Positions 44,565 through 52,995 are shown, numbered from the stretch's first letter. The stretch: 64,000 bases of DNA from Longimicrobium sp. (GCA_036389795.1 DASVWD010000218.1:1-64000), one strand, 5' to 3'. The notes: generated by a model not told the origin, from the letters alone. A program made the numbers and translations.

Positions 44565-47500
44565 ATGTCGCCCTTCGTCCGCAGGACCGCGCGGCTCACG
44601 GCAGCCGCGCTGGCGCTGGCCCTCGCGGCCGCGCCGGGACCCGTGCACGCCCAGTACTTCGGGCAGAACCAGGTCCAGTACCGCAACTTCGACTTCCGCG
44701 TGCTGCGGACGCCGCACTTCGACGTCTACTTCTACCCCGAGGAGGAGGCGGCCGTCCGCGACGCGGCGCGCATGGCCGAGCGCTGGTACGCGCGGCTGTC
44801 GCGCATCCTCGACTACGAGTTCGAGTCGCGCCAGCCGGTGATCCTCTACGCCGCCCACCCGCACTTCCAGCAGACCACCGCGCTGGGCGGCGAGGTGGGC
44901 GAGGGCACGGGCGGCGTCACCGAGGCGTTCAAGCAGCGCGTGCTCCTTCCCTTCGCCGCCAGCTACGAGGAGACCGACCACGTCCTCGGCCACGAGTTGG
45001 TGCACGCCTTCCAGTACGACATCTCGGGGCTGGGGCGCGCCGGGGGCGGGCTGGAGGAGGCGTCGCAGCGCTTCAACGTGCCGCTCTGGTTCATCGAGGG
45101 GATGGCCGAGTACCTCTCGGTGGGGCCGGTGGACCCGCACACCGCCATGTGGCTGCGCGACGCTGCGCTCACCGGGCGGCTCCCCACCATCGAGCAGCTG
45201 AACTACGACCCCAGCTTCTTCCCCTACCGCTGGGGGCAGGCGCTCTGGGCGTACATCGGCGGGCGCTGGGGCGACGCCACCATCGGGCAGATCCTCAAGC
45301 AGGTGGGGCAGGGCGTGCCGTTCGAGGACGCCTTCCAGCGCATCCTGAACTCCGACCTGGAAGAGATCGTCCGCGACTGGCAGGAGTCGATCCGCCGCAC
45401 CTACCTGCCGCTGATCGCCGAGCGGCGCGAGGCGCGCGAAGAGGCGCGGCCGCTCGTCACCCGGCGCGAGCGCGGCGGGCGCTACAACGTCTCGCCCGCC
45501 CTCTCGCCCGACGGGCGGCGGGTGGTGTTCCTCTCCGAGCTGAACTTCCTGGACATCGAGCTCTTCGTGGCCGACGCCCAGACCGGGCAGGTGCAGCGGC
45601 GGCTGGTGCGGGGCACCTCGTTCGACCCGCACTTCGGCTCCCTGCGGTTCATCAACTCGGCCGGCACCTGGTCGCCCGACGGGACGCGCTTCGCCTTCTC
45701 GGCGCTGCGCAAGGCGCAGGACGTGGTGGTGGTGCTGGACGTGGACCGCGCCCGCATCGTGCGTGAGTACGAGGTCGACGGGGTGGACGAGATCACCAAC
45801 CCCACCTGGAGTCCCGACGGGAGCACCCTGGTGTTCTCGGGGATGAGCGGGGGCGTCAGCGACCTGTGGGCGCTGGAGCTGGCCAGCGGGCGCTCGCGCC
45901 GGCTCACCAGCGACGCGTACGCCGACATGCAGCCGGCGTTCTCGCCCGACGGGCGCACCCTGGCGTTCGTGACCGACCGCGGGGCGGGGACCAACCTGGA
46001 GCAGCTCACCTACGGCAACTACCAGGTCGCCACCATGGCCTGGCCGGGCGGCGAGATCACCAGCCTGAGGGGCTTCGAGCGGGGGAAGAACATCAACCCG
46101 CAGTGGGCCTCCGACGGCGCGAGCTTCTACTTCATCTCCGATCGCGAGGGGATCTCCAACGTCTACCGCTACTACCTGGCCGACGGGCGCACCACCCAGG
46201 TGACCGACCTGTTCACCGGGGTGAGCGGGATCACCGACCTCTCGCCCGCCATCTCCTCGGCCACCCGGGCGGACCGGCTGGTGTTCACGGCGTACGAGCG
46301 GGGCGTGTACAACATGTACGCGCTCGCCGACCCCGCCGAGCTGGCCGGGAGCGCGCCCCGGGCGCCGCAGGTGGCGCAGGGGGGCGACCCGCTCCCGGCG
46401 GTGCTGCCGCCCAGCCCGCGCCCCACCGAGCCGGCGTACAACCGGGTGCTGTCGCTGCTGCGCAACCCCGAGTTCGGCCGCCCCGAGCCCTCGGCCGAGC
46501 AGACGTACGCGGCGGCCCCGTACCGGGCGCGGCTCTCGCTCGACTACCTGGGGCAGCCCTCGGTGGGGGTGGCCGGGAGCACGGGCCCGTACGCCCGCGG
46601 CGGCGTGTACGGCGGCGTGGGGGCCATCTTCAGCGACATGCTGGGCCGCCACACCGTGTACGGCGTGGTGCAGGCGCAGGGGCAGCTCGACGAGATCGGC
46701 TTCAACGTGGTGTACCTGAACCGGCAGAACCGGGTCAACTGGGGCGCCGCCGCGCAGCGCGTCCCCTACCTGGCGGGCGGGCGCCGCACGGTGCGCGAGG
46801 GCAACGAGCTGCTCGACCAGGTGGTGATCTACCGCTACTTCGACAACAGCGTCTACGGCATCGCCCAGTACCCGTTCTCGCGGGTGCAGCGCGTCGAGGC
46901 GGCGGCCGGGGCGCGGCGGATCACGCAGGACCTGCAGATCCGCGAGTACGTCTACCAGGCCGTCACCACGGGCGGGCAGACCGTCTTCCAGGGGCCGGTG
47001 GACTACCGCGAGCGCGAGGAGCCGCTGGAGTCGTTCAACCTGGCCGAGGGCTCTCTGGCGCTGGTGTACGACAACGCGTTCTTCGGCTACACCTCGCCGC
47101 TGGCGGGGCAGCGCTACCGCTTCGAGGTGGCGCCCACGGTGGGCGACCTGCACTGGAACTCGCTGACGGCCGACTACCGCCGCTACCTGTTCCTGCGCCC
47201 CTTCACGGTGGCGTTGCGCGGGCTGCACTTCGGCCGCTACGGCCGCGACGAGGCGATCCCCAGCGCGATCTTCCTGGGCTACCCCTCGCTGCTGCGCGGC
47301 TACGGCTACGGGAGCGTGGCCGACGGCTGCATCGCCGAGCTGCAGAACTCCCCCGACGGCGGGTCGGAGTGCGAGGCGTTCGAGGAGCTCTTCGGCAGCC
47401 GCGTGGCGGTGGCCAACTTCGAGGTGCGCCTGCCGCTGATCCGGCAGCTGATCGTGGGGAACACGCTGGGGCTGCCCCCGATCGAGGCGTTCGGCTTCTT

Positions 47501-47738
47501 CGACGCCGGCGCCGCGTGGGGCAAGCTGCGCGACCGCAGCGACACCCAGACCGTGACCAACTTCAACTTCGACTTCGGCGTGCAGCCGGGCTTCGAGGAG
47601 CGCGGCATCCTGGCCAGCACGGGCGTGGGCACCCGCGTGAACCTGTTCGGCTACCTGATCCTGGAGGTCGACTTCGTGCGGCCGCTCCACCGCGACAAGG
47701 GGTGGCACTGGCAGTTCGCCTTCCAGCCGGGCTTCTGA
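44565..47738 (+). CDS. Secreted metallopeptidase-like domain + TolB/PD40 propeller + BamA-like barrel fusion
   Basis: The protein has 1057 residues from ATG 44565 (AAGGAG 5 nt upstream), where a signal peptide ending VHAQ begins. Residues about 40-300 form a gluzincin-like domain with HELVH at 143-147 and FIEGMAEY supplying Glu178 or Glu182, a complete zinc-binding set. Residues about 315-600 contain repeated SPDG motifs (LSPDGRRVVF, WSPDGTRFAF, WSPDGSTLVF, FSPDGRTLAF) of a TolB-type beta propeller. The C-terminal 350 residues are strand-rich (GYPSLLRGYGYGS, FFDAGAAWG, GVGTRVNLFGYLILEVDFVRPL) and end in Phe, like Omp85/BamA surface-antigen barrels. It is probably an outer-membrane protein with a periplasmic or surface protease. 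Substrate unknown. Confidence 0.88.
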   Translation: MSPFVRRTARLTAAALALALAAAPGPVHAQYFGQNQVQYRNFDFRVLRTPHFDVYFYPEEEAAVRDAARMAERWYARLSRILDYEFESRQPVILYAAHPHFQQTTALGGEVGEGTGGVTEAFKQRVLLPFAASYEETDHVLGHELVHAFQYDISGLGRAGGGLEEASQRFNVPLWFIEGMAEYLSVGPVDPHTAMWLRDAALTGRLPTIEQLNYDPSFFPYRWGQALWAYIGGRWGDATIGQILKQVGQGVPFEDAFQRILNSDLEEIVRDWQESIRRTYLPLIAERREAREEARPLVTRRERGGRYNVSPALSPDGRRVVFLSELNFLDIELFVADAQTGQVQRRLVRGTSFDPHFGSLRFINSAGTWSPDGTRFAFSALRKAQDVVVVLDVDRARIVREYEVDGVDEITNPTWSPDGSTLVFSGMSGGVSDLWALELASGRSRRLTSDAYADMQPAFSPDGRTLAFVTDRGAGTNLEQLTYGNYQVATMAWPGGEITSLRGFERGKNINPQWASDGASFYFISDREGISNVYRYYLADGRTTQVTDLFTGVSGITDLSPAISSATRADRLVFTAYERGVYNMYALADPAELAGSAPRAPQVAQGGDPLPAVLPPSPRPTEPAYNRVLSLLRNPEFGRPEPSAEQTYAAAPYRARLSLDYLGQPSVGVAGSTGPYARGGVYGGVGAIFSDMLGRHTVYGVVQAQGQLDEIGFNVVYLNRQNRVNWGAAAQRVPYLAGGRRTVREGNELLDQVVIYRYFDNSVYGIAQYPFSRVQRVEAAAGARRITQDLQIREYVYQAVTTGGQTVFQGPVDYREREEPLESFNLAEGSLALVYDNAFFGYTSPLAGQRYRFEVAPTVGDLHWNSLTADYRRYLFLRPFTVALRGLHFGRYGRDEAIPSAIFLGYPSLLRGYGYGSVADGCIAELQNSPDGGSECEAFEELFGSRVAVANFEVRLPLIRQLIVGNTLGLPPIEAFGFFDAGAAWGKLRDRSDTQTVTNFNFDFGVQPGFEERGILASTGVGTRVNLFGYLILEVDFVRPLHRDKGWHWQFAFQPGF

Positions 47739-47877
47739 ACGGCAAGTGCGAAGTGCGAAGTCCTGAGTGCTAAGTGCTCGAATGCAGAGTGCGTGGGTGC
47801 GGCTCCGGCCGCATCCACGCACTCTCGCTTTCTCCCGCTCGGCAACTGCCGCGAGGCGCAGGACTTCCCGGATCTCC
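47739..47877. terminator. Repeat-rich spacer with a 17-bp hairpin (47787-47824)
   Basis: Just after the stop are GTGCGAAG units and the phrase GTGCGAAGTCCTGAGTGC, also present at 57616-57633. Positions 47787-47803 pair with 47808-47824 (one G-T pair) over a 4-nt loop, which probably ends the upstream gene. Confidence 0.65.
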
Positions 47878-47976
47878 CGCACTTCGCACTTCGCACTTCG
47901 CACCTCGCACTTCGCACTTCGCACTTCGCACTTCGCACTCCCGTACTTTCGTACTCTCGTACTCCCGTACTATAAT
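47878..47976 (+). repeat. CGCACTT heptamer array running into CGTACTNN octamers
   Basis: About nine CGCACTT/CGCACCT units are followed by CGTACTTT, CGTACTCT, CGTACTCC and CGTACTAT. The last octamer overlaps TATAAT at 47971-47976, the apparent -10 box of the TetR gene. Confidence 0.92.
47971..47976 (+). promoter_or_regulatory. -10 box TATAAT of the TetR gene, inside the repeat array
   Basis: The consensus TATAAT ends 7 nt before ATG 47984. Transcription would start at or within a base or two of the start codon, giving a leaderless mRNA. No GGAGG precedes the ATG, which agrees. The -35 region (TTCGTA near 47948) is repeat sequence and weak. Confidence 0.6.
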
Positions 47977-47983
47977 CCCGCCC

Positions 47984-48583
47984 ATGCCTGAGCAAGCGCT
48001 CACCGACAGCAAGGAAGCGCGGCGCCGCGCCATCCTCGACTCGGCGGTGCGGGTGTTCGCCGAGCACGGCTTCTTCGCCGCGCGCATCCGCGACATCGCG
48101 GCCGGGGCGGGAGTGGCCGAGGGCACCATCTACCTCTACTTCGACGGCAAGGACGACCTGCTGCTCACCGCCTTCCGCGAGAAGGTGGCCGAGTTCGTCT
48201 CGTCCGTGCGCCAGGTGCTCGACTCGGGCGAGCCGTTCGAGCGGCGGCTGGCGCGCTTCATCGAGATGCAGTTCGAGAGCATCGAGGCCGAGCCGCAGCT
48301 GGCCACCGTGCTCCTCCTGGAGTCGCGCCAGTCCAGCAAGTTCTACGGCGGCGCCGTGCGCGACGTGCTGCGCACCTACGCCCAGGCCATCGACGAGCTG
48401 ATGATGAGCGGCGAGGCCGAGGGCGCCATCCGCGCGGGCGCCGACTTCCCCCTCGCCCGCCGCATGCTCATCGGCTCGCTGGAGGAGATCGAGCTGGAGT
48501 GGCTCCTGGGCGAGCGCACCCGCCCCCTGGTCCCCCTCGCCCCCAAGCTCGCCGCCGCCTTCTACCGCGGCCTCGCCCCGTAA
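47984..48583 (+). CDS. TetR/AcrR family transcriptional regulator
   Basis: The protein has 199 residues. The N-terminal HTH spans about residues 12-58 (RRAILDSAVRVFAEHGFFAARIRDIAAGAGVAEGTIYLYFDGKDDLL), a textbook TetR domain. The C-terminal ligand domain (FIEMQFESIEAEPQLATVLLLESRQSSKFY) resembles FadR-type acyl-CoA-responsive TetR repressors, which is only a suggestion. The start is ATG 47984. No RBS is seen, but a TATAAT sits immediately upstream, so a leaderless transcript is likely. The next gene is over 500 bp away and the upstream one encodes the outer-membrane fusion, so its targets are not obvious. Confidence 0.92.
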   Translation: MPEQALTDSKEARRRAILDSAVRVFAEHGFFAARIRDIAAGAGVAEGTIYLYFDGKDDLLLTAFREKVAEFVSSVRQVLDSGEPFERRLARFIEMQFESIEAEPQLATVLLLESRQSSKFYGGAVRDVLRTYAQAIDELMMSGEAEGAIRAGADFPLARRMLIGSLEEIELEWLLGERTRPLVPLAPKLAAAFYRGLAP

Positions 48584-48620
48584 GCACTTTCGCACTTTCG
48601 CACTTTCGCACTCACGCACT
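48584..48620 (+). repeat. GCACTTTC/GCACTCAC octamer array after the TetR stop
   Basis: The first GCACTTTC unit begins directly after the TAA (48581-48583). Three GCACTTTC units are followed by GCACTCAC and GCACTGCG. The last two match the unit type found inside the NRPS adenylation domains. Confidence 0.92.
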
Positions 48621-49018
48621 GCGGTTTCCGGGCATGTCCCTCCGCTGCGCTCCGGGCCGGGCTGCGCGCGCGGTAGGGCACGATACGACCGTGCCCAACC
48701 GCGCCGGGCCACCGCCGCCACGATACCCCCTGTGGCGGCGGCGTCCCGGCCCTGTCGGGCGCGCATCCCTCATGCGACCGCGAACGGCCTTCGCCCCGGG
48801 AATCCGGGAAGATCAGCTGGTGTTTGCCGTCATTCTGCCCGGCCACACCGAACCAGCATCCGGACGGATCGCCCCAGGGCCGAAGAATCTTCTCACCCCG
48901 GCAGGTGGGTGGGGCGCGGCAGCGGCACGGATCCCGGCCCCGGCTCATCCCTCGATCGTCCAGGCCGTTCCCCGGAACCCGGTCCACCGCGACCCGTGCG
49001 GCGACGCACGCCCGGTTG
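48621..49018. other. Intergenic region with paired hairpins, no gene seen
   Basis: Two strong stems stand in tandem: 48669-48682 with 48690-48703 (one mismatch), and 48712-48721 with 48732-48741 inside an outer GCCGGG/CCCGGC pair. Both loops begin GATAC. This looks like a BIME-type repeat or a structured RNA. The rest of the stretch shows nothing I can name. Confidence 0.55.
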
Positions 49019-49047
49019 TTGCGTCGCGGGAGCGCGGGTGCTACAAT
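49019..49047 (+). promoter_or_regulatory. Sigma-70-type promoter of the 51-aa membrane protein
   Basis: TTGCGT (49019-49024) and TACAAT (49042-49047) are separated by 17 bp. They predict a start near 49054 and a 40-nt leader before ATG 49094. Confidence 0.6.
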
Positions 49048-49093
49048 ACCGCCGCTTCCGGGGCGACCTGAACGAGCGAGCCGAGCAACCGCC

Positions 49094-49249
49094 ATGGCAG
49101 ACCTGAACGTCCAGCGCGAGCGCGAGTCCTTCGAGGACGACTACTCCTGGTGGGAGGTCGTCTACTGGCTGATCGGCATCCTGATGATCCCGCTGGTGCC
49201 GATCCTCATGATCGCGCTCTTCGCCCCCTACAGCGGCGTCGGCAAGTAG
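49094..49249 (+). CDS. 51-residue single-pass membrane protein
   Basis: The protein has an N-terminal acidic/basic tail (MADLNVQRERESFEDDYSWW) followed by one strongly hydrophobic helix (VVYWLIGILMIPLVPILMIALFAPY, about 22-46) and a short GVGK end. It carries its own promoter upstream and a strong terminator 22 bp downstream, which supports a real, independently expressed gene despite its size. Function unknown. Such proteins often modulate membrane complexes, but nothing here points to a partner. Confidence 0.75.
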   Translation: MADLNVQRERESFEDDYSWWEVVYWLIGILMIPLVPILMIALFAPYSGVGK

Positions 49250-49271
49250 GCGCACCCGCTCGACAGACGTG

Positions 49272-49309
49272 GCGAGGCCCCGCCCGGGATCATCCCGGCG
49301 GGGCCTCGC
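49272..49309 (+). terminator. Terminator after the 51-aa gene
   Basis: GCGAGGCCCCGCC (49272-49284) pairs with 49297-49309 over a short loop, with an inner CGGGA/TCCCG extension. Confidence 0.8.
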
Positions 49310-49317
49310 TGTTCCTT

Positions 49318-49344
49318 CGCACTTCGCACCTCGCACTTCGCACT
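49318..49344. repeat. CGCACTT heptamer array overlapping a stop codon
   Basis: Nearly four 7-bp units end in CACT. The final CT plus A (49343-49345) forms the TAG stop of the minus-strand lipoprotein gene, so the repeat contributes its last codon. Confidence 0.85.
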
Positions 49345-49870
49345 AGTCGTTCACCGCTGCCGTCGCTCCTCCGCCGAAGCTGCACCGCCGCACCACCTCG
49401 CGCGCGTGCTGGGCGGTGGGGCCCGGGTTCACCCGGCGCGGGCCGCTGCTGCGCGGGCGCGGGCGCCCGATCACGTCGGTGGTGTCGTACGGGCGCGGCC
49501 GGCCCCCGGGGGGACGGGGCATCGGCTCCGGCCGCGGCCCCACGGCGCCCACCCGGCGCCCGCCCTCCGCGAAGCGCTCCGCGTACACCCGCAGCTTCTG
49601 GTCGCGCTCGCGGTCCACCGCGACGGTTAGGTAGCCGCGCGTGTACTCCCCGTCCGCGCCGCCGCGGTCGAAGTCCTGCGAGGCCCGCAGGTACTCGCTG
49701 GGCACGTCCAGCGAGCTCACCGCGTAGCCGAGGTCGCTCACCGCGCGCTGGGCGCAGCGGAACGAGTCGCCGTACGCCGTGCCCTGGGCCGAGTAGGCGT
49801 CCACCCCCGGGTTGAAGACGCTGCACCCGGCGAGGGCCAGGACGAGCGGGAGAGAGGTCTGTCTGCGCAT
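49343..49870 (-). CDS. Lipoprotein, hypothetical (last gene of LpoB operon)
   Basis: The protein has 175 residues with a lipoprotein signal (MRRQTSLPLVLALAGCS, lipobox LAGC with Cys16). A short domain follows with QGTAYGDSFRCAQRAVSDLGYAVSSLD and SEYLRASQDFDRGGADGEYTRGYLTVAVDRE, two helices and strands of the kind seen in small envelope-anchored proteins. A Pro/Arg-rich linker (about 105-150) leads to a C-terminal Cys. No family recognised. It lies 27 bp after the COG3014-like gene and is probably co-transcribed. Its stop codon is inside a heptamer repeat. Confidence 0.8.
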   Translation of the reverse strand: MRRQTSLPLVLALAGCSVFNPGVDAYSAQGTAYGDSFRCAQRAVSDLGYAVSSLDVPSEYLRASQDFDRGGADGEYTRGYLTVAVDRERDQKLRVYAERFAEGGRRVGAVGPRPEPMPRPPGGRPRPYDTTDVIGRPRPRSSGPRRVNPGPTAQHAREVVRRCSFGGGATAAVND

Positions 49871-49897
49871 GGTGCGGCTCCGGTTGGGTGACTCGGC

Positions 49898-51523
49898 TCA
49901 CTGCGCGGGAACGGCCTGCACGTCGGCGGTGAGGCGGGCGCTCGCGGCGTGGGGGGCCAGCCGCCGCACGTCGCCCATCTCGGCGCCCCACACCCGGCGG
50001 TTGAGGATCAGCGTCCCGCGCGGGGCCAGGGTGACGGTGCCCAGGTCCACCGTCTCGGCCACGGCGCCGTCGGGCCCCAGCACCTCCACCCGCACCCGGT
50101 GCTCGCCGGGCGGCAGGGTGAAACGCGCCACCGAGATGCGGTCCGGGAGCAGCGACCAGCTGCGCGTGTCGGCGCGCTCCAGGGCGTTGCCCACCAGGTT
50201 GCCCACGCGGCCCACCAGCCAGCCCAGGCTCTCGTCCTCCTTCTTCGCCTTCTTCTCCATCTCGCGCACCGCCAGGAACTTGACGATGCCGCGCCCCACC
50301 AGGCGGGTGAACACCCCCGGGCGCTGCCCCGTCCAGCGGCGGAACATCACCGCCGAGAGGTCCTGCACCACCGGCCCCTCCACCGCCTGGCTGTCCACCA
50401 GCACCCGCACCCGCGGCGCCTCGGCCGCCTCCAGCCGGTACTCGGGCCAGGCCAGCTTCATCACGTACGCCCCGTCCAGCGCCGCGCCCAGCTGGAAGGC
50501 CGGGTGCTCGTCCAGCGCCTCGCCCCAGTACGCCTGCTCGGAGAGGTTCCCCACCAGCCGCCCGACCACCCCGGCGGCGGCCTCCAGCACGCTCCCCTCC
50601 TCGCCGCCGTCCAGCTCCTCCAGCTCTTCGGGGAAGATGGGGACGTGGATGTCGGCGTGCGCCCGGTGCGCTACCCAGCCGTTCTCGACGAAGACCACCA
50701 GCTCGGCCGCGTCGCCCGCGCCTCGGACGTCGGACGCCAGCCGGTAGCGCGACGCCGCCGAGTCGGCCACCTCGCGCACCCCCGCCTCCAGCGCCGCACG
50801 GTAGAGGTCGAGCCCCAGCCACTCCGGCGCCCGCGCCTCGTCGCGGCCGTCGCACGCCAGGAAGGACCGCTCGGCGTTGCGGTACGCCACCAGCGCGTCG
50901 CCGCGCTCGCCCGCCCCGCGGAACGTGGTCCCCGCCAGGTAGTGCACGAAGCCGTCGCCCACGCACGGCGCACGGTCCTCGGAGAGGCGGCCGAGCGTCG
51001 CCGCCGCCTTGCGCGCCTCCACCAGCGCGTCGTCCGCGCCGCCGATCGCCAGGTAGTTCAGCAGCCGGTAGTAGGGGATCATCGCCAGCTCGCCGGGGGG
51101 CGGCACGTACTCCACCACGGCGTCGTTCAGCAGCAGCGAGCCCGCCTGCCGCGACAGGCTGCGCGTCCAGCGGGCCTCCGCCTCGGCCTCGGCCCAGGCG
51201 AAGGCCGCGTTGCTCTCCTCCCACTTCCCCGCGTGGTGCAGCACCACGCCCAGCTGCAGCTGGCGCAGCAGCTCGTCGCCCGGCCTCACCCGCGAGCGGG
51301 CGTCCAGCAGCAGCGCCGCCGAGTCGGGCTTCCCCTCCATCAGGTAGTACCTGAGCCACGCGTCGGTCTCGCCCAGCGTGCGGGAGAGGAGCGGCGAGTT
51401 CGAAGGAAGCGATTCCGGCCGCGGGCGCGCCGGGTACCCCGAGCGCCCCGCGCACGCGCCGAGCGCGGGAAGGAGCAGGGCCGCGGCGAGGGCGGCCCGG
51501 GCGGCGCGCCGCGTGGGGCTCAT
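49898..51523 (-). CDS. COG3014-like lipoprotein
   Basis: The protein has 541 residues with a lipoprotein signal (RAALAAALLLPALGACAG, Cys at about 24). The body has TPR-like helical pairs (ETDAWLRYYLMEGKPDSAALLLDARSR, RNAERSFLACDG), then VENGWVAHRAHADIHVPIFPEE, and a C-terminal beta domain (WSLLPDRISVARFTLPPGEHRVRVEVLGPDG) ending in a short linker. This layout matches uncharacterised COG3014 proteins, which I recall occurring next to LpoB-type genes. Its ATG overlaps the stop of the preceding gene by 4 bp (ATGA), so the two are translationally coupled. Role in peptidoglycan synthesis control is inferred from context. Confidence 0.8.
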   Translation of the reverse strand: MSPTRRAARAALAAALLLPALGACAGRSGYPARPRPESLPSNSPLLSRTLGETDAWLRYYLMEGKPDSAALLLDARSRVRPGDELLRQLQLGVVLHHAGKWEESNAAFAWAEAEAEARWTRSLSRQAGSLLLNDAVVEYVPPPGELAMIPYYRLLNYLAIGGADDALVEARKAAATLGRLSEDRAPCVGDGFVHYLAGTTFRGAGERGDALVAYRNAERSFLACDGRDEARAPEWLGLDLYRAALEAGVREVADSAASRYRLASDVRGAGDAAELVVFVENGWVAHRAHADIHVPIFPEELEELDGGEEGSVLEAAAGVVGRLVGNLSEQAYWGEALDEHPAFQLGAALDGAYVMKLAWPEYRLEAAEAPRVRVLVDSQAVEGPVVQDLSAVMFRRWTGQRPGVFTRLVGRGIVKFLAVREMEKKAKKEDESLGWLVGRVGNLVGNALERADTRSWSLLPDRISVARFTLPPGEHRVRVEVLGPDGAVAETVDLGTVTLAPRGTLILNRRVWGAEMGDVRRLAPHAASARLTADVQAVPAQ

Positions 51524-52329
51524 CGCCCGCCGCGCTCCAGGACGATGATGCGGCTGCGCGCCTCGGCGATCGCCGCGGCCATGCCGGCGTAGACCTCGCC
51601 GTAGGCGCGGATCCGCTCGATCTCCAGCTGGTGCAGGAAGAGCCGGTAGCGGATCGCCGCCTCGTACGGCCGGAGCTGCTTGTCGAGCGCCCGGGCGATG
51701 CGCAGCGTGGTCTCGGGGTCGTTCGGCACGATCACGTCCGCCCGGTCGTAGCGGTCGAGCGCGCGCCGGAAGTCGCCCGCCAGCGCGAACTCGTCGCCCT
51801 CGCGGCGGAGCGCCCCGGCGCGGGCGCGGGCCTGCGCCTCGGGCGTCGCGTCGGCGGGCGAGGCCACCAGGCGCACCCCCTGCGGCTCGCGGTAGGCGTA
51901 GCTGCGGACGCGGCCGTTCTCCAGCGTCACGTACGCGACTTCGGCCACGGCGTCGCGCGGGCCCCGCCCCTCGTCGCGAGGGGTGAGCGTGGTGACGAAG
52001 CCGCCGCCGCGCTCCTCCCAGGCCACGGCCGAGGTGTGGGTGGCGGCCAGCACCTGCTCGCGGGTGAGCCCGATGGCCAGCTCGCCGCGGGCGATGGCGT
52101 CGCACGCCGCGCCCGAGCACGCCTGCAGCGCGCGGGCGATCGCCTGGTCGTGCTCGGCGGCGATCCGCTCGCGCTCGCTGCGCCCCTCTGCGTGCGCGCG
52201 CTCGACGGATTCCGGGGCGGTGGAGGGGACGATGGCGCCGTTGGGCTGCACGGCGCGCACGGGCTGCATCCGCGGCGCGCACGCGGCGGCCGCGAGGGCG
52301 AGCGCGGCGGCGGCTGGGATCCTTCTCAT
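51520..52329 (-). CDS. Lipoprotein of LpoB operon, hypothetical
   Basis: The protein has 269 residues from ATG 52329 (AGGAG upstream) with a lipoprotein signal (AALALAAAACAP, Cys17). The mature part contains two Cys in CSGAACDAI, the phrase ELAIGLTREQVLAATHTSAVAWEE (like small outer-membrane SmpA/BamE-type folds), and a helical tail (RALDRYDRADVIVPNDPETTLRIARALDKQL) with TPR-like character. It starts 40 bp after the lpoB stop, and its own stop overlaps the next start. It is part of a four-gene envelope operon. No exact family recognised. Confidence 0.78.
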   Translation of the reverse strand: MRRIPAAAALALAAAACAPRMQPVRAVQPNGAIVPSTAPESVERAHAEGRSERERIAAEHDQAIARALQACSGAACDAIARGELAIGLTREQVLAATHTSAVAWEERGGGFVTTLTPRDEGRGPRDAVAEVAYVTLENGRVRSYAYREPQGVRLVASPADATPEAQARARAGALRREGDEFALAGDFRRALDRYDRADVIVPNDPETTLRIARALDKQLRPYEAAIRYRLFLHQLEIERIRAYGEVYAGMAAAIAEARSRIIVLERGGR

Positions 52330-52368
52330 CTCAGGAGTCTCCTGCGAAGGGTTCGCGTCGCCGCGGGG

Positions 52369-52995
52369 CTAGAGGCGGAAGCGGGGCCGCTCGACGAACT
52401 TCTTGATGCGGTGCTGCCCGGTCCACGTCTTGGCGTTGCTCTCCAGGTCCACCAGCGTCATGTCGACCTGGTAGTAGACCACGCGGCGGCCGCCCTCGCG
52501 GTCTTCGATGGAGCTGATGTCGCCCTGGAGCATGTACTGCGCGCCGCGCTCCTTCCCCAGCCGGGCGCGGGTGTCGGCCGAGGCGTGCTCCTGCTGGTCG
52601 AGCCGCTCCTCGCGCACCTCGCCGCGCTCCTCGGCGCTGGCCACCACCTGCACCTGGCCGCTGGCCAGGTAGGCCCGCTCCAGCTCGCGCACGAAGGTGG
52701 TGACGGGGATGTGCTCCATGCTGCGGTTGCGGATGCTGCCGACGATCACGGTGGGGCGGCGGCCGGCGTTGGCCTGCGCGTACTGCAGCGCCCAGCTCTG
52801 CCCGAACTGGCTCTCGAAGCTCTGGTGGATGATGGCGTCGGCCACCTGGCGGCTGTCGACGTCGTTCCAGCGCCCGGAGAGGTCGATCTGCTGGTCGGGC
52901 GAGATGCGGGTGACCTGCGTGGCGCAGCCTCCCGAGACGAGGACTACCGCCAGGGCGGCGGCCGCGCGAAGCGATGCGCGTGCGAGCGGGTTCAT
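52369..52995 (-). CDS. lpoB: Penicillin-binding protein activator LpoB-like lipoprotein
   Basis: The protein has 208 residues with a lipoprotein signal (VVLVSGGCAT, Cys24). The mature domain matches the LpoB/COG3417 pattern: DLSGRWNDVDSRQVADAIIHQ, PTVIVGSIRNRSMEHIPVTTFVRELERAYLASGQVQVV, GAQYMLQGDISSIED and VVYYQVDMTLVDLESNAKTWTGQHRIKKFVER. In E. coli, LpoB reaches from the outer membrane to activate PBP1b. The long linker of E. coli LpoB is absent here, as in many other members. It is the first gene of a minus-strand operon followed by two lipoproteins and a third small one. The start at 52995 has GGAGA upstream. Confidence 0.9.
   Translation of the reverse strand: MNPLARASLRAAAALAVVLVSGGCATQVTRISPDQQIDLSGRWNDVDSRQVADAIIHQSFESQFGQSWALQYAQANAGRRPTVIVGSIRNRSMEHIPVTTFVRELERAYLASGQVQVVASAEERGEVREERLDQQEHASADTRARLGKERGAQYMLQGDISSIEDREGGRRVVYYQVDMTLVDLESNAKTWTGQHRIKKFVERPRFRL

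Noticed and set aside
47878-47976. CRISPR array
   Set aside because: Units are 7-8 bp and directly adjacent with no unique spacers; no cas genes are in the window.
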